Below are positions 35,699-44,660 of a stretch of DNA of 64,000 bases, one piece after another (the first letter of the stretch is position 1; each line of letters starts with the position of its first letter). This DNA is from Pseudarthrobacter phenanthrenivorans. Its GTDB lineage: Bacteria > Actinomycetota > Actinomycetes > Actinomycetales > Micrococcaceae. Where the stretch lies: positions 1-64,000 of the forward strand of contig NZ_JWTB01000025.1 in assembly GCF_000813845.1 (NCBI RefSeq), in the 5' to 3' direction. The notes beneath the pieces are model-generated. The model searched no databases, was not told the origin of the DNA, and worked only from the letters and a program-made list of their open reading frames with translations. Position numbers and translations under genes: made by a program.

Positions 35699-36517
35699 AT
35701 GAGTGCGCAGCAGCCTGAAGAAGACGTCTACACGCACGGCCACCATGAATCGGTGGTCCGCGCCCATGCCGCCAGGACCGCCGAGAACTCGGCGGCGTTC
35801 GTCCTCCCCTACCTCACGCCCGGGGCCTCGCTGCTCGACGTCGGCTGCGGGCCCGGCACCATCACCTGCGACTTCGCCGCCCTGGTCAGCCCGGGAACGG
35901 TCACCGGCCTGGACCGCTCACCGGACATCATCGCCCAGGCCAAGGCCCTGGCTGTCGAGCGCGAAGTGCCGAACGTGGAATTCGTCGCGGGCAACATCTA
36001 CGACCTCGACTTTGCGGACGGAACGTTCGACGTCGTCCACGCCCATCAGGTGCTTCAACACCTGACCGACCCCGTGGAGGCCCTCCGCGAAATGCGCCGC
36101 GTCGCTAAGCCTGGCGGCATCGTCGCGGTGCGCGACGCCGACTTCCACGGTATGAGCTGGTACCCCGCCATCCCGGAACTGGACGAGTGGATGGAGCTGT
36201 ACCAGCGGATCGCCCGCCGCAACGGGGCAGAGCCCGACGCCGGGCGGCGGCTGGTCAGCTGGGCGCAGTCCGCCGGTTTCACCGACGTGGCACCCTCCAG
36301 CAGCAACTGGCTGTACGCCACGGCGCAGCAGCGCCGGTGGCAGGCGCGCGTTTGGGGTGAGCGGGTGCTGCACTCGGCCTTCGCTGAACAGGCCCTGGAA
36401 TACGGGTTCGCCGACGCCGCTGACCTGGCCCGGATCTCGGCCGGCTGGCACCGCTGGGGCTCCACGGACGACGGCTGGTTCCTGATTCCCAACGGCGAAG
36501 TGATCGCCAGGGCGTAG
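35699..36517 (+). CDS. SAM-dependent class I methyltransferase
   Basis: A 272-residue Rossmann-fold methyltransferase of the UbiE/COQ5-like group. Motif I is SLLDVGCGPGTITCDFA (near residue 44), motif II AGNIYDLDFADGTFDVVHAHQVLQH, and a post-motif VAKPGGIVAVRD. The substrate is unknown. ATG 35699 lacks a ribosome site but has TAGCGT six nt upstream, the pattern of a leaderless actinobacterial transcript. It stands alone, 29 nt after marR. Confidence 0.85.
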   Translation: MSAQQPEEDVYTHGHHESVVRAHAARTAENSAAFVLPYLTPGASLLDVGCGPGTITCDFAALVSPGTVTGLDRSPDIIAQAKALAVEREVPNVEFVAGNIYDLDFADGTFDVVHAHQVLQHLTDPVEALREMRRVAKPGGIVAVRDADFHGMSWYPAIPELDEWMELYQRIARRNGAEPDAGRRLVSWAQSAGFTDVAPSSSNWLYATAQQRRWQARVWGERVLHSAFAEQALEYGFADAADLARISAGWHRWGSTDDGWFLIPNGEVIARA

Positions 36518-36634
36518 GACCGCCACCGCCCGCTTCTGCCGCGTGCCTGGACCACTGGGCATTCGCCGCTGGGCACTCGAAGCATCGGTGATGCGGTTGG
36601 CGGGGGTCCCTTCATGCCCCCGTACGATTGATGA

Positions 36635-37258
36635 GTGCAATTTTCCCTGTGGCTGGCCCTTGCGGGTGCCGGCGCCCTCATCAGCTTCACCCCCGGCGCC
36701 GGGGCCATCAACACCATGAGCAACTCCCTGAACGCCGGGTTCCGGCGCTCCATCTGGGGGATCCTTGGCCAGCAGGCAGCCCTTATTGTCCACGTCCTGA
36801 TCGTGGCCCTGGGCGTCGGCGTACTCGTGGCCAGCTCGCCCGTCGCCTTCAACGTGATCCGCTACGCCGGAGCGGCCTACCTGGTCTACCTGGGCATCCG
36901 CCAGTTCCTCAGCAAGCCCGCCGCCGCACAGGAGCAGGCCGCCGCGCTCAGCAACGAGCCTGCATGGTCCATCTTCCGCCGTGGCTTCTGGGTGAACCTG
37001 CTCAACCCCAAGGCGATCGTATTCTTCCTTGCCTTCACGCCCCAGTTCATCCGCCCCGACCAGCCACTGGTCACGCAGTATGCCGTGCTGACGGCGACGA
37101 TCGTGGCCATCGACATCCTGGTGATGTGGTTCTTCTTTGCTGCCGCGGCGAAGTCTTTCCAGCGCTTCACCACCACGGACCGGGGGCAACTGGTCCTCAG
37201 CCGGGTGTTCGGCGTCCTGTTCGTGGCGGTCGGCATCCTGCTGGCCCTGATCCATTGA
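36635..37258 (+). CDS. LysE-family amino-acid exporter
   Basis: A 207-residue membrane protein with about six helices and the LysE/RhtB signature near the N-terminus (FTPGAGAINTMSNSLNAGFRRSIWGILGQQ) plus FWVNLLNPKAIVFFLAFTPQFI in the middle. It exports amino acids or related metabolites; specificity is unknown. The start is GTG 36635, with TACGAT exactly six nt upstream and no ribosome site, so a leaderless mRNA is likely. Confidence 0.88.
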   Translation: MQFSLWLALAGAGALISFTPGAGAINTMSNSLNAGFRRSIWGILGQQAALIVHVLIVALGVGVLVASSPVAFNVIRYAGAAYLVYLGIRQFLSKPAAAQEQAAALSNEPAWSIFRRGFWVNLLNPKAIVFFLAFTPQFIRPDQPLVTQYAVLTATIVAIDILVMWFFFAAAAKSFQRFTTTDRGQLVLSRVFGVLFVAVGILLALIH

Positions 37259-37363
37259 GCGGCACCAACGTGGGACGTACCCATATCAGGCGCAGTCATG
37301 CATCTTTACAAGGCTGTAAAACAATGTGAACCCACGGCTAGCCAAGAGTGATCGGATGCGCGC

Positions 37364-37909
37364 ATGCTTGGAGGCATGGACTCAACGTCGAGCGCATACC
37401 GCGTCATCACCGTCTGCACGGGCAACATCTGCCGGTCCCCCATGGCCGAACTCATGCTCAAGGCGGCGCTTGAACGCGAGGGCCTCGACGGGCTGGTGGA
37501 AGTGGACTCCGCCGGCACCACGGGCTACGAGGCCGGCCGCCCGATTGATCCACGCGCCGCCCGCCGGCTCGCCGCCACCCAACTGCCGTCCGACCACCAC
37601 GTGGCCCGCGAATGGGAGGATGGCTGGTTCCGCGAGCGCGATCTGATCCTGGCTTTGGACATCGACCATTACGCCTGGCTCAGCGAAGCGGCACCGGACC
37701 AGGAGTCCCTGGACAAGATCCGGATGCTGCGCAGTTTTGATCCCGCCATGGCAGGCAGGGACCGGCTGGACCAAGGCATCGAGGACCCCTGGTACGGCGG
37801 CCACGCCGACTTCGACGCCGTCTGGCACCAGATCCACTCCGCCCTTCCCGGCTTGGTGGAACACATCCGGACGGCAGTCCGGCAGAACACGCAGCTCCAG
37901 CCGCATTAG
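37364..37909 (+). CDS. Low-molecular-weight protein-tyrosine phosphatase
   Basis: A 181-residue LMW phosphatase with the P-loop VCTGNICRSPMAEL (nucleophile Cys18, Arg24 by this start) and a C-terminal acid loop DIEDPWYGG-like segment (GIEDPWYGGHADF), which supplies the general-acid aspartate. It would dephosphorylate tyrosine on proteins or act as an arsenate-reductase-type enzyme; the DPW loop favours the phosphatase. ATG 37364 and ATG 37376 are both possible; neither has an ideally spaced ribosome site. Confidence 0.9.
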   Translation: MLGGMDSTSSAYRVITVCTGNICRSPMAELMLKAALEREGLDGLVEVDSAGTTGYEAGRPIDPRAARRLAATQLPSDHHVAREWEDGWFRERDLILALDIDHYAWLSEAAPDQESLDKIRMLRSFDPAMAGRDRLDQGIEDPWYGGHADFDAVWHQIHSALPGLVEHIRTAVRQNTQLQPH

Positions 37910-37925
37910 GGGGCCGGCCGACCGG

Positions 37926-37940
37926 AATTGCAGTGCAATT
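37926..37940. promoter_or_regulatory. AATTGCA-G-TGCAATT inverted repeat upstream of the DUF2231 gene
   Basis: A perfect 7-1-7 palindrome 29 nt before the proposed start, with TTGCAT repeats following it. A possible operator; no regulator gene is adjacent. Confidence 0.45.
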
Positions 37941-37968
37941 GCCCGGCAGCAGGAGTATTTTGCATTGC

Positions 37969-38520
37969 ATGCACGCCGCATCCCGCCCCGGCAGGTACAC
38001 CCGGTTCCTTGCGAAGCTCGAGGAAGCACACCCTTTGGACGCTGCCGTCACGGCGGCCGAGCCGCTGGCGTCTCGGCTGATGCCGGGACGCAGAATCCCG
38101 TCCATCATCCGCGGCGACACCACGGGCATCCCGCTGCACGTCATCCTCACCGATGCACCTTTCGGCGCCTGGTGGTCTGCGGTGTTCCTGGATCTTTTTG
38201 AGGACGAGGGTTCCCGGCGTGCGGCCCGGCGGCTGGTGGGCCTCGGCGTGCTGGCTGCGGTGCCCACGGCCCTGTCCGGATGGGCCACCTGGTCCGGCAA
38301 GGACCGTGCCATTAAGCGCGTAGGCATCGTGCATGCTGCCGCCAACGCCGCGGCAACCATTGTCTACGGTGCCTCTTGGGCGGCCCGGACACGCGGGCGG
38401 CATCGGCTGGGCGTACGGCTGTCGCGGGCGGGAGCGGTGCTGCTGCTGGTGAGCGGGTTCCTGGGCGGGCACCTGAGCAGCGGACGTCACGCATCCGGGC
38501 AGGGCGTACCCCGTGGGTGA
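37969..38520 (+). CDS. DUF2231-type membrane protein
   Basis: A 183-residue protein whose pattern fits DUF2231: GIPLHVILTDAPFGAWWSAVFLDL, then RRLVGLGVLAAVPTALSGWATW, an HAAANAAATIVYG helix and a C-terminal GGHLS. Four hydrophobic segments are expected, and conserved histidines in the membrane hint at haem or metal binding. The function is unknown. ATG 37969 is 13 nt from an AGGAG; TTG 37960, 4 nt after it, is an alternative start. Confidence 0.75.
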   Translation: MHAASRPGRYTRFLAKLEEAHPLDAAVTAAEPLASRLMPGRRIPSIIRGDTTGIPLHVILTDAPFGAWWSAVFLDLFEDEGSRRAARRLVGLGVLAAVPTALSGWATWSGKDRAIKRVGIVHAAANAAATIVYGASWAARTRGRHRLGVRLSRAGAVLLLVSGFLGGHLSSGRHASGQGVPRG

Positions 38521-38553
38521 AAGCGTATGGAGGAAAACGGTACGCTCTAGTCC

Positions 38554-40641
38554 ATGAGTCCAGCCCCCGTCATCATCGCCGTCGACGGGCGCTCCGGCGC
38601 AGGGAAGACCACCCTCGCCGTCGAGCTTGCGGCCGCGCTGCGCGCCCACCACAAGGTCTCCCTGTTCCACCTCGAGGACATCTACCCCGGCTGGGACGGC
38701 CTCACGGCGGGCATCGAGCGCTACGTTTCCACCGTCCTGGCGCCCCTGGGCCGCGGCGAGGCAGCCACCTGGACCAGCTGGGACTGGGACAACCACTACG
38801 ACGGCGACACCCGGGTAACGCTGCCCGCCGAGATCGTCATCGTGGAGGGCGTGGGGGCTGCTGCGGAAGCGGCACGTCCCCTGCTGAACGCGGTGATCTG
38901 GGCGGAATCCCCGGATGATGTCCGGCGGACCCGCGCCCTGGACCGGGACGGCGCCACCTATGAGCCCTACTGGGACCAATGGGCCGCCCAGGAGGAAGAG
39001 TGGCTGGGCCGCGATGACGTGCCCGGCCATGCGGACCTGCGCGTGCAGAACCTGGCCGACGGCTCGGCCCCGGCGGACATCCTGCGGCTCCTCCCCTTCC
39101 TGCCCGCCCTGGCCCCGGTACTCGCCCCGGAATCATCGGCGCGCCAGGCACTCCGCCTCCGTGCCGAACGCCTCACGGCCGTACCGGATGCGCCCGGACT
39201 GTTCCACCAGCTGTACGGACACTCGGCCAACGCCGTCTGGCTGGACTCCTCCAATGCGGGCAGCGCAAAAGACGGTACAGACCCGGCCGCACGGACGGCC
39301 GCGGAACGCAGCCGGTTCAGCATCATGGCGGACGACGGCGGCACGTTCGGGCAGTTCGTCGCGCACCGCGGCGGCGTCAGCCGGATCAGCGCAGGCTCAT
39401 CGACGGCCAAGGTCGCGGGCCCCTTCTTCCGCTGGCTGGACACTGTCTGGGGCCGGCCGGCCGTCCGCACCCCGGACGGCTATCCCGGCGGGTTCACCTT
39501 GGGCTGGCTGGGTTTCCTGGGCTACGAATTGAAACGCGAAACCGGCGGCAGCGACCTGGCCGCACCCACCCCCGATGCCGCGTTGATCTTCGCCGGAAGG
39601 GCCGTGGTCCTGGACCACGCCGACGGCACCGCCTGGCTCCTGGCGCTGGAGGCACCTGACGCGGATGATTGGCTGGCTGAGGCGCGGGCAGCGGTCCACG
39701 CCGCGGCGGACGCCGCCGCCCCTAAGCCGGAGCCGGCAGCGGAAGCCGGCGGCAGCACCGGCGTCGTACTTCCCGCAGCACCCGCCTTCCGCAGCAGGGA
39801 TTCGGGCGCCCAGTACCGGGAAAAGATCACCGCCGCCCAGTACGAGATCACCCAGGGCAACAGCTACGAGGTCTGCCTGACCACCACCCTTGAAGCCCGG
39901 CTCGGGGCAGGTTCGCTGGATCCCTGGACCACCTACCTGGCGCTGCGCCGCAGGAACCCGGCCCCGTTCGCCAGCTACCTGCGGCTGGGCAGCCTGGCCG
40001 TGGCCAGCACGTCACCGGAGCGGTTCCTCAGGATCGCGTCCGACGGCGGCATGCGCGCCGAGCCGATCAAGGGCACCAGGCGCCGGGCTGCTGATCCGGC
40101 GGAGGACCACCGGCTGCGCACGGACCTGGCCACGTCGCTGAAGGACAGGGCCGAGAACATCATGATCGTGGACCTGCTGCGCAACGACCTCAGCCATTTT
40201 GCCGAACCCGGTTCGGTCACGGTCAGCCGGCTCTGCGCCATCGAAAGCTACGCCACGGTCCACCAGATGGTCAGCACCATCGACGCCCGCCTGGCCCCCG
40301 GGGCGCCGCGGGCCGAGGCCGTGGCGGCCTGCTTCCCCGCCGGATCCATGACCGGGGCCCCCAAGATCAGCACCATGGCCATCCTTGACCGGTTGGAGGC
40401 CGGACCCCGCGGGCCCTACTCGGGTGCCATCGGCTACTTTTCGCTGAACGCTGCGGCTGATCTTGCCGTCGCCATCCGGACCCTGGTGATCGACACGGCA
40501 GGCGACGGAACGGCGGAAGTGTCGCTCGGCGTCGGCGGTGCCATCACATCCGACTCCGATCCGGACGATGAATACGAGGAAATCCGGACCAAGGCATACG
40601 GTGTGCTCTCCACCCTGGGCGCCGCGTTCCCGGAAGACTGA
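38554..40641 (+). CDS. pabB: Aminodeoxychorismate synthase component I with N-terminal P-loop kinase-like domain
   Basis: A 695-residue fusion. Residues 1-190 look like a uridine-kinase-type P-loop NTPase: Walker A GRSGAGKTT at 12-20, a LEDIYPGW acceptor loop, VIVEGVGA as Walker B-like strand and RRTRALDRDG as lid. Residues 200-695 are a PabB/TrpE chorismate-binding domain with GNSYEVCLTT, EPIKGTRRR, ENIMIVDLLRNDLSHFAEPGSV, HQMVSTI and PAGSMTGAPKI. The IKGT lysine favours PabB over anthranilate synthase. Usually PabB is linked to the PabA amidotransferase; here the partner domain is a kinase-like one. ATG 38554 has TACGCT seven nt upstream, suggesting a leaderless mRNA. Confidence 0.9.
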   Translation: MSPAPVIIAVDGRSGAGKTTLAVELAAALRAHHKVSLFHLEDIYPGWDGLTAGIERYVSTVLAPLGRGEAATWTSWDWDNHYDGDTRVTLPAEIVIVEGVGAAAEAARPLLNAVIWAESPDDVRRTRALDRDGATYEPYWDQWAAQEEEWLGRDDVPGHADLRVQNLADGSAPADILRLLPFLPALAPVLAPESSARQALRLRAERLTAVPDAPGLFHQLYGHSANAVWLDSSNAGSAKDGTDPAARTAAERSRFSIMADDGGTFGQFVAHRGGVSRISAGSSTAKVAGPFFRWLDTVWGRPAVRTPDGYPGGFTLGWLGFLGYELKRETGGSDLAAPTPDAALIFAGRAVVLDHADGTAWLLALEAPDADDWLAEARAAVHAAADAAAPKPEPAAEAGGSTGVVLPAAPAFRSRDSGAQYREKITAAQYEITQGNSYEVCLTTTLEARLGAGSLDPWTTYLALRRRNPAPFASYLRLGSLAVASTSPERFLRIASDGGMRAEPIKGTRRRAADPAEDHRLRTDLATSLKDRAENIMIVDLLRNDLSHFAEPGSVTVSRLCAIESYATVHQMVSTIDARLAPGAPRAEAVAACFPAGSMTGAPKISTMAILDRLEAGPRGPYSGAIGYFSLNAAADLAVAIRTLVIDTAGDGTAEVSLGVGGAITSDSDPDDEYEEIRTKAYGVLSTLGAAFPED

Positions 40642-40743
40642 CGCCGTTTAGGCGCACGGCCCCGGGGGTAGGCTCCAGAGCGTCAGCTGAACCGCTCAAG
40701 CCACGCGGCGGGAATCCCCAGCGCCACGAGTGAGGTTTGCCGC

Positions 40744-42018
40744 GTGACGGATCCTTCCCATTCCCACAAGCCCGGCAATAAGGCACCGCGCAGCATCAAG
40801 TACGTCCTGATGCTCGGCGCCCTGGCCGCGCTTCCTGCCCTCACCACGGACATGTACCTGCCGTCGCTGCCCGCGGTGGAGGCCGACCTCAACACCACCC
40901 AGACCGCCGCCCAGCTGACGTTGTCCGGAACCCTCGTCGGCGCCGGGGTGGGCCAATTGGTCGTTGGCCCGTTCTCGGACCGGTTCGGACGGCGCCTTCC
41001 GCTGGTCATCGGCATCTCGCTGCACGTGGCCATCTCCCTGCTCTGCTCCATGACGCCGAACATCGAAACGCTCACGGGCCTGCGCGTGCTGCAGGGCTTC
41101 TTCAACGCATCCGCGGCAGTGGTGGCACTCGCCGTGATCCGCGACCGCTTCGTCGGGTCCGCCGCGGCTCAGCTGCTGTCCCGGCTGATGCTGGTGATCG
41201 GTGTGGCACCCCTCCTGGCTCCCACCGTGGGCCAGGCCATCGCGGGCGCCTGGAACTGGCGCGCCGTCTTCTACGCCCTGGCGCTCATCGGGGTGGTCCT
41301 GGTGGCCATCGTCCTGCGGTTCATGCCCGAGACCCTGCCGGAGGACAGGCGCAGCCCGGGCCACCCCAGGCATGTGGCCGGGGCCTACTGGTCCCTGCTC
41401 AGGGACCGGCATTTCATGGCGCTGGCCGTCATCCCTGGACTGGGGCTGGCGCTGATCATGAGCTACGTGGTGGGCTCGCCCTTCGTCTTCCAGAACGAAT
41501 ACGGCCTCACCGCCCAGCAGTTCGCCCTCGTTTTCGCCCTCAACGGCGCCGCGCTGGTCCTCTCGGCCCAGCTCAATGCCGCCCTGGTCAGGAAATTCCC
41601 GCCGGTCCGCCTCCTGCGCACCGCCCTCCTGGTCCAGCTGGGCCTTGCCCTGCTGCTGCTCGCGGTGGTGGCCACGGGCGCCGGCGGCGCATTCGGCCTG
41701 GTGGCCGCCCTGTGGCTGGTCCTGTCGGCCCAGGGCATGATCCCGGCCAACGCCTCCGTGCTGGCCCTGCACAACTACGGCCATATGGCGGGGACGGCGG
41801 CGGCGGTCATTGGCGCCCTGCAGTCCGGCGTCGCGGGACTGGTAAGCCCCCTGGTGGGAATCCTGGGCGGCAACTCACTGTCCATGGCCAGCGTCATGAT
41901 CGGCAGCTGCGCCCTGGCGGTGACGGTGCTCGCGCTGGGGACGCCTGCCTACCGGAACGGCGGCTGGCCCGAGCATGCAGGGCACGACGGCGGCCAGCGG
42001 GTGGGCGCCGAAGAGTAG
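40744..42018 (+). CDS. Bcr/CflA-type multidrug MFS transporter
   Basis: A 424-residue drug:H+ antiporter with about 12 helices. It shows the Bcr/CflA pattern ALPALTTDMYLPSLPAVEADLNTT near the first helix, motif A as VGPFSDRFGRRLPLVIG, and RVLQGFFNASAAVVALAVIRD. GTG 40744 follows GAGTGAGG. It lies between pabB and pabC on the same strand but has its own start region. Sulfonamide or bicyclomycin-like export is the family activity, not demonstrated here. Confidence 0.88.
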   Translation: MTDPSHSHKPGNKAPRSIKYVLMLGALAALPALTTDMYLPSLPAVEADLNTTQTAAQLTLSGTLVGAGVGQLVVGPFSDRFGRRLPLVIGISLHVAISLLCSMTPNIETLTGLRVLQGFFNASAAVVALAVIRDRFVGSAAAQLLSRLMLVIGVAPLLAPTVGQAIAGAWNWRAVFYALALIGVVLVAIVLRFMPETLPEDRRSPGHPRHVAGAYWSLLRDRHFMALAVIPGLGLALIMSYVVGSPFVFQNEYGLTAQQFALVFALNGAALVLSAQLNAALVRKFPPVRLLRTALLVQLGLALLLLAVVATGAGGAFGLVAALWLVLSAQGMIPANASVLALHNYGHMAGTAAAVIGALQSGVAGLVSPLVGILGGNSLSMASVMIGSCALAVTVLALGTPAYRNGGWPEHAGHDGGQRVGAEE

Positions 42019-42058
42019 CCGGCGCGGGCGTTGGGTTCCGGCTGTTGGGCGGGCTGTC

Positions 42059-42112
42059 GCAAGCGCTTGCCGCGCTGGTTATTGGACAGCTACTGGACGG
42101 CTATTGGACGGT
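42059..42112. repeat. GCAAGCGCTTGC palindrome and three tandem 11-bp repeats
   Basis: A perfect 12-nt palindrome at 42059-42070 is followed by TATTGGACAGC, TACTGGACGGC and TATTGGACGGT (42080-42112). The last two run into the 3' end of the convergent cls gene. The palindrome looks like a LacI-family operator, but its position between convergent 3' ends is not that of a promoter. Confidence 0.6.
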
Positions 42113-43576
42113 GGCCGTCAGCCGGGCCACGTTATCCACGTACCGGGCGGCGAGCGGCCGGTTGAGCCAGTCCGCGAGCTTGAGCTCATGGGAGATGTCC
42201 CGGTAGGTGTCCTCCACCGCCCGCATCTTGTTGACGATGTCCTCGCCCAGGAGCATCACGGAGACCTCCAGGTTCAGGGAAAACGAGCGCATGTCCATGT
42301 TGCTGGACCCCAGGACGGCCACCTCGTCGTCGATGGTGAAGTGCTTGGCGTGCAGGACGAACGGGGCCTTGTAGAGGTAGATCCGCACGCCGGCTTCCAG
42401 GAGTGCCTCGTAATAGGACCGCTGGGCATGGTGCACCAGGAACTGGTCACCCTTTTCGGAGACGAACAGCTCCACGTCCACGCCCCGCTGGGCGGCGGTG
42501 GTGATGGCGTAGAGCAGGGAGTCATCCGGAACGAAGTAGGGGCTGCAGATGGAGATCCGGTGCTGCGCGGAGTAGATCAGCGTATTGAAGAGACGCAGGT
42601 TGTTCTCCGTGATGAACCCGGGACCGCTGGGCACCACCTGGGCGGTGACGTCGCCCGGTTCCGGGTTCGCCGGCAGCTGCAGCTGGTGTTCCAGGGACTC
42701 ATCGGTTTCGCTGAGCCAGTCGGTGGCGAAGACGACGTTCAGGGTGGTCACGATGGGACCGCGCAGGCATGCCATCAGCTCCACCCATTCGCGGCCCGCC
42801 TTCCGGTGCCGGGGGTTGTTGTAGGAGGGCTCGATCAGGTTCTGCGAGCCCGTGAAGGCGATTTCGCCGTCGACCACCATGATCTTGCGGTGGTTGCGCA
42901 GGTCCGGCCGGCGCCACTGGCCGTGGATGGGCAGCAGGGGCAGCATCCGCTTCCACTGGATCTTGCCCGCCCGGAGCCGCCGGAGCAGCTTCCGGTAGCC
43001 CTTGATGCGCAGCGTGCCGATGTGGTCGAACAGCAGGCGCACGTCCACGCCGCGTTCCGCGGCTTCCTCCATGGCCGTGAGCAGGTCATTCGTGACATGG
43101 TCCGAGCTCATGATGTAGAACTCGGCGTTGACGAATTTCTTCGCTTTCCGGACCGCGTTGGTCATGGCCAGGATGGAGTCCGGGTATCCGGGAATGAGGT
43201 CCACGGAGTTGCCGTCCACCATGGGCAGCGAGCCCAGCGTGCGGTTGAGCTCGGCGGCGGACTTCACCCATTCGGGGCCCGGGTAGTCGCTTTCGGCTTC
43301 GGAGAGGGCGCTGATTCCCGACCGCACCCGGTCGTTGACCTGCTCCTGCTGCGCCCGCCGCCGGCTCGAAAGCTGGAAGTTGCCGAACAGCAGGAACAGG
43401 ACGATGCCCACGAACGGGATGAAGAAGATGCCGAGCAGCCAGGCCATGGCAGTGGTGGGACGCCGGTTGCCGGGGATGATTCCGAGCGCCAGGACCCTGA
43501 TGACAAGGTCGGCGAAACCCAGGAGCACCACAACCCACGTCGGCGCGGTGCCGGCAAGCGAAAAAGGCCACAACAC
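42101..43576 (-). CDS. cls: Cardiolipin synthase (phospholipase D family)
   Basis: A 491-residue membrane enzyme condensing two phosphatidylglycerols (or PG plus CDP-diacylglycerol) to cardiolipin. Two N-terminal helices are followed by two HKD motifs: NHRKIMVVDGEIAFTGSQN and HAKHFTIDDEVAVLGSSN. GTG 43576 was chosen because GGGAG lies 8 nt upstream; an in-frame GTG at 43630 would add 18 residues with no family match. The gene converges on the MFS gene and is divergent from pabC. Confidence 0.92.
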   Translation of the reverse strand: MLWPFSLAGTAPTWVVVLLGFADLVIRVLALGIIPGNRRPTTAMAWLLGIFFIPFVGIVLFLLFGNFQLSSRRRAQQEQVNDRVRSGISALSEAESDYPGPEWVKSAAELNRTLGSLPMVDGNSVDLIPGYPDSILAMTNAVRKAKKFVNAEFYIMSSDHVTNDLLTAMEEAAERGVDVRLLFDHIGTLRIKGYRKLLRRLRAGKIQWKRMLPLLPIHGQWRRPDLRNHRKIMVVDGEIAFTGSQNLIEPSYNNPRHRKAGREWVELMACLRGPIVTTLNVVFATDWLSETDESLEHQLQLPANPEPGDVTAQVVPSGPGFITENNLRLFNTLIYSAQHRISICSPYFVPDDSLLYAITTAAQRGVDVELFVSEKGDQFLVHHAQRSYYEALLEAGVRIYLYKAPFVLHAKHFTIDDEVAVLGSSNMDMRSFSLNLEVSVMLLGEDIVNKMRAVEDTYRDISHELKLADWLNRPLAARYVDNVARLTATVQ

Positions 43577-43670
43577 GTCAATAACTCCCGGGGAGGTTTG
43601 GCTCCGGAGGACGGTTTCCGGCCGGGGCACTCCGCCCAGCTTATCCGCGGTGCCGCACTAAGCTGGTGCC

Positions 43671-44600
43671 ATGACCTCTCCAGCCCCCGTGGTTCTCGTT
43701 TTCCTCGACCCTGCTTTCCCTGACGGCCGCGTGGAGGATGCCGCCAAGCCCCAGCTGCTGGTCACGGACCTGGGGGTCACCCGGGGCGACGGCGTCTTCG
43801 AAACCATGCTGGCCGTGGGTGGCGAGGTCCGGAAGATGCAGGCCCACCTGGACCGGCTCGGAGCCTCCGCCGAAGCCCTTGACCTGGACATCCCGGGCCA
43901 GGACGCCTGGCGGCGGGCCATAGCTGCCGCTGTTGTCCGGCACCGCTCGGAGAACCCGCCGGCGGACCCGGCCACGGACGAGCTAGTGGTGAAGCTGGTG
44001 GTGACCCGCGGCGCCGAGGGCGCTCCAGCCCCCACCGCGTGGGTCCAGGCTTCTCCGGCGGGTGCGGCCGGCCGGCGGCAGCGGGAGACGGGCATCGACG
44101 TGATCTTCCTGGACCGCGGCTATGACAGCGACGTTGCCGAGCGGGCGCCCTGGCTGCTCCTGGGTGCCAAGACCCTGTCCTACGCCGTGAACATGGCAGC
44201 CCTCCGCTACGCGCACAAGCAAGGTGCAGACGACGTGATCTTCCTGTCCTCGGATGGCCGGGTCCTGGAAGGCCCCACGTCCACCGTGCTGCTGGCCCAC
44301 GTGGAAGAGTCCGACGGCGGCCCGCGGGTCAAGCGCCTGATCACGCCGCAGCTGGACAGCGGCATCCTTCCGGGGACGTCCCAGGGAGCGCTCTTCACCG
44401 CAGCGAAGGCAGCGGGCTGGGAACTGGGCTACGGCCCCCTGGAGCCGCAGGACCTCCTGGACGCCGACGCCGTCTGGCTGATCTCCAGCGTCCGCCTGCT
44501 GGCGCCCGTCAACACGATCGACGGCAAGCAGATCGGCACGCCGTCGCTGCAGAAGGAACTCACAGCCGAGTTGGGTGCACTTTTCGCCGGTATCCGTTAG
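43671..44600 (+). CDS. pabC: Aminodeoxychorismate lyase
   Basis: PLP enzyme of aminotransferase class IV, 309 residues, releasing pyruvate from 4-amino-4-deoxychorismate to give p-aminobenzoate for folate. Family residues are visible: the PLP lysine in LLGAKTLSYAVNMAA and the cofactor-side glutamate in SDGRVLEGPTSTVLL. It belongs functionally with pabB three genes upstream. A branched-chain aminotransferase role is less likely in this context. ATG 43671 has TAAGCT six nt upstream and no ribosome site, so the mRNA is probably leaderless. Confidence 0.87.
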   Translation: MTSPAPVVLVFLDPAFPDGRVEDAAKPQLLVTDLGVTRGDGVFETMLAVGGEVRKMQAHLDRLGASAEALDLDIPGQDAWRRAIAAAVVRHRSENPPADPATDELVVKLVVTRGAEGAPAPTAWVQASPAGAAGRRQRETGIDVIFLDRGYDSDVAERAPWLLLGAKTLSYAVNMAALRYAHKQGADDVIFLSSDGRVLEGPTSTVLLAHVEESDGGPRVKRLITPQLDSGILPGTSQGALFTAAKAAGWELGYGPLEPQDLLDADAVWLISSVRLLAPVNTIDGKQIGTPSLQKELTAELGALFAGIR

Positions 44601-44660
44601 GCGCGCGACAGGGTACGCCGTCCCTTTTCCCGCTGGGGCATCACCCGTAAGGTGTGGACC

